Source: Acidobacteriota bacterium (GTDB lineage: Bacteria > Acidobacteriota > Terriglobia > Terriglobales > Acidobacteriaceae). From it: 64,000 bases of DNA. Where the stretch lies: the NCBI GenBank assembly GCA_021780315.1, contig JAJXYY010000025.1, forward strand, positions 186,001-250,000, read 5' to 3'. Below are positions 62,479 through 64,000 of the stretch, piece by piece. Numbering within the stretch: the first letter of the stretch is position 1; each line of letters begins with the position of its first letter. The notes below the pieces were generated by a model. That model was not told where the DNA came from and did not search any database. It saw only the letters and a list, made by a program, of their open reading frames with translations. The translations under genes were made by a program, and so were the position numbers.

Positions 62479-63927
62479 TCAAGTTCCTGCCGCCGCCTCC
62501 AGAGCCCGTGGCAACTTGGTATAAATCCCTCCAAATCCGCCATTGGACATAATCGCAATCACATCCCCTGACCTGGCTTCGCCCGCCAGCGCAGCCACGA
62601 TAGCGTCTGCATTCTCGTACAAAGCTGCTGGCCTCCGGCTTGCCTGTAGCGCCGCCACGACGTTCGCAGGCATCAATCGCTCCTGCACTGGAATGTTCTC
62701 GGACTGAAACACAGCAGCAATTGCTATCCGATCCGCCAGGGCAAGACTCTCCCCCAGAGCCGCTTCGAATACATTCCGCCTTAGCGTGTTCGACCGCGGC
62801 TCCAACACCGCCCACAGCCGTCGTCCCGGATACCGCTCGCGCAACGCCTTGAGGGTCTCACGAATTGCCGTTGGATGGTGCGCAAAATCATCGATAATCG
62901 TCACGCCACCTACTTCGGCCCTCACCTCGAGCCGCCTCTTCACGCTTCGGAATGTAGACAAAGCCTCCTGAATATCTTTCACCAGTATGCCCTGCCCAGC
63001 CGCCAAAGCCGCCGCTGCGGTCGCATTCATCGCATTATGTTCGCCCGCCATCGGCAAGCGAAAATCCGCATACTGTTCTCCTCCACGCGTCACAGTCCAA
63101 GTTGTCCACGGCCCATCATGGCGCAATTCCGAAACCCGCCAGTACGAAGTCTCAGCCAACCCATATCGTTCCACCCTACAGAACGCCTTTGAAACACAAT
63201 CGGTTACATTCTTGCTGCCGTCATAGGCCACCAGCCGTCCTCGCTGCGGAATCAGGTTTACAAACCGCTTGAATGCAGTCTTCACAGCACTCAAATCGGC
63301 ATAGATATCCGCATGATCGAACTCAACATGCGTCAGGATTGCCGCATCCGGAAAGTAGTGTAGAAACTTCGGCCCCTTGTCGAAGAACGCTGTATCGTAC
63401 TCGTCTCCCTCCAGCAGAAACGGCTGCCGTAGCTCATCGGCACTTTTATCGCGAACCAGAAAACTCGTGCCAAAGTTTTCCGCGACCCCGCCGATCAGGA
63501 ACGATGGAGCAAACCTCGCTTCGCGCCGCGAAGCCACTTCAAAAATCCACGCCAGCATACTTGTGGTCGTTGTCTTCCCATGTGTGCCCGCAACGACCAG
63601 TGATTCACGGCCCACCAGAAACTCATCGTGCAGAATTGCTGCCATCGAGCAGAATGGTATCCGCTCATCGAGTACGTACTCAAGTTCCAGATTGCCACGC
63701 GAGATCGCATTACCCACAACCACCAGATCCGGACGAGGATCCAGATTATGCTCCGCATAAGGCTCGTGAATCGTTATCCCCAAACCTGCCAACAAATCAC
63801 TCATCGGAGGATACGCTGCTGCATCAGAACCCGTAACCCGATGCCCCTGACCCTGCAACATCCCAGCGAGTGAGGCCATCGCAGTACCGCAAATTCCAAT
63901 TAGATGAATATGTCTTGACTCCTGCAT
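62479..63927 (-). CDS. mpl: Mpl: UDP-N-acetylmuramate tripeptide ligase (murein recycling)
   Basis: The ATG at 63927 (MQESRHIHLIGICGT) is chosen because GAGG lies 5 bp upstream and Mur ligases begin at this beta strand; the protein then has 482 residues. The Mur ligase signatures are the Rossmann start HLIGICGTAMASLAGM, ATP loop VVAGTHGKTTTTSML, metal/ligand segment LLEGDEYDTAFFDKGPKF and the C-domain VTIIDDFAHHPTAIRETL. Mpl joins the recycled tripeptide L-Ala-gamma-D-Glu-meso-DAP to UDP-MurNAc. MurC is the alternative, but DKGPKF(L)HY after EYD is Mpl-like. Confidence 0.88.
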   Translation of the reverse strand: MQESRHIHLIGICGTAMASLAGMLQGQGHRVTGSDAAAYPPMSDLLAGLGITIHEPYAEHNLDPRPDLVVVGNAISRGNLELEYVLDERIPFCSMAAILHDEFLVGRESLVVAGTHGKTTTTSMLAWIFEVASRREARFAPSFLIGGVAENFGTSFLVRDKSADELRQPFLLEGDEYDTAFFDKGPKFLHYFPDAAILTHVEFDHADIYADLSAVKTAFKRFVNLIPQRGRLVAYDGSKNVTDCVSKAFCRVERYGLAETSYWRVSELRHDGPWTTWTVTRGGEQYADFRLPMAGEHNAMNATAAAALAAGQGILVKDIQEALSTFRSVKRRLEVRAEVGGVTIIDDFAHHPTAIRETLKALRERYPGRRLWAVLEPRSNTLRRNVFEAALGESLALADRIAIAAVFQSENIPVQERLMPANVVAALQASRRPAALYENADAIVAALAGEARSGDVIAIMSNGGFGGIYTKLPRALEAAAGT

Positions 63928-64000
63928 CTTCGCCTCAATCTGCCTGGCCACGTACGGCCGCTTCCAAAAACTCCATCCGCGGATTACCCGCATCGTTCAA

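Overview
The window is a bacterial chromosome segment that most resembles a soil Acidobacteriota of the Terriglobales type (Granulicella, Edaphobacter or Terriglobus relatives). This rests on family content rather than a search: an Oar-like TonB receptor with a carboxypeptidase-regulatory N-terminus, paired CRTAC1/ASPIC-UnbV proteins, a beta-propeller (Reg_prop/Y_Y_Y) histidine kinase, an HspR-type dnaK operon, and very C-rich third codon positions. The C-richness creates hundreds of bases of false open frames on the other strand.

Layout. 0-9 kb: tail of a glycine-zipper envelope protein, a GH57 branching enzyme, a DUF4197 protein, a UbiA-like membrane protein with a methyltransferase, an exported M1 metallopeptidase, a polytopic membrane protein, and SixA. 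9-16 kb: Ppx/GppA, two tandem GT39 (ArnT-like) glycosyltransferases, and an HpnI-like glycosyltransferase. 16-21 kb: heat-shock operon dnaK - two small paralogous proteins - dnaJ - hspR, read leftwards, with a promoter and HspR-like operator. 21-31 kb: a Ycf48-like protein, then a leftward type IV pilus operon (pilC, a PIN/Phd toxin-antitoxin pair, pilB, pilM, pilN, pilO, a pilP-like gene, and a prepilin). 30-35 kb: an A-type Fe-S carrier, three small membrane proteins (two of them paralogous), an aldo/keto reductase and 6-phosphogluconate dehydrogenase. 35-46 kb: a TonB receptor and five exported amino-acid or peptide enzymes: a Tat aminotransferase, an M19 dipeptidase, an amidohydrolase, a Sec-exported RidA and a Tat flavin amine oxidase. 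46-54 kb: two CRTAC1 proteins, a hybrid-periplasmic sensor kinase, its NarL-type regulator and a small secreted protein. 54-64 kb: tRNA-Leu(TAG), DUF3467, a third GT39, a TPR protein, NfeD, an outer-membrane barrel, slipin, a SPOR protein, PlsC and Mpl.

Most interesting points. (1) A likely periplasmic amino-acid oxidation and imine-clearing module at 39.5-45.7 kb. (2) A family of REP-like hairpins sharing the loop AGTCTCATC; one forms a terminator and three lie in frame inside a glycosyltransferase gene. (3) A dispersed TACTCCC heptamer repeat, potentially G-quadruplex forming, at four gene edges. (4) A gene with an abrupt codon-usage island in its middle. (5) Paired small proteins in the dnaK operon and another pair at 31.5-32.4 kb. 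(6) A sensor kinase whose first 130-plus codons have no canonical start.

All calls come from reading the sequence by eye; no database search was run.
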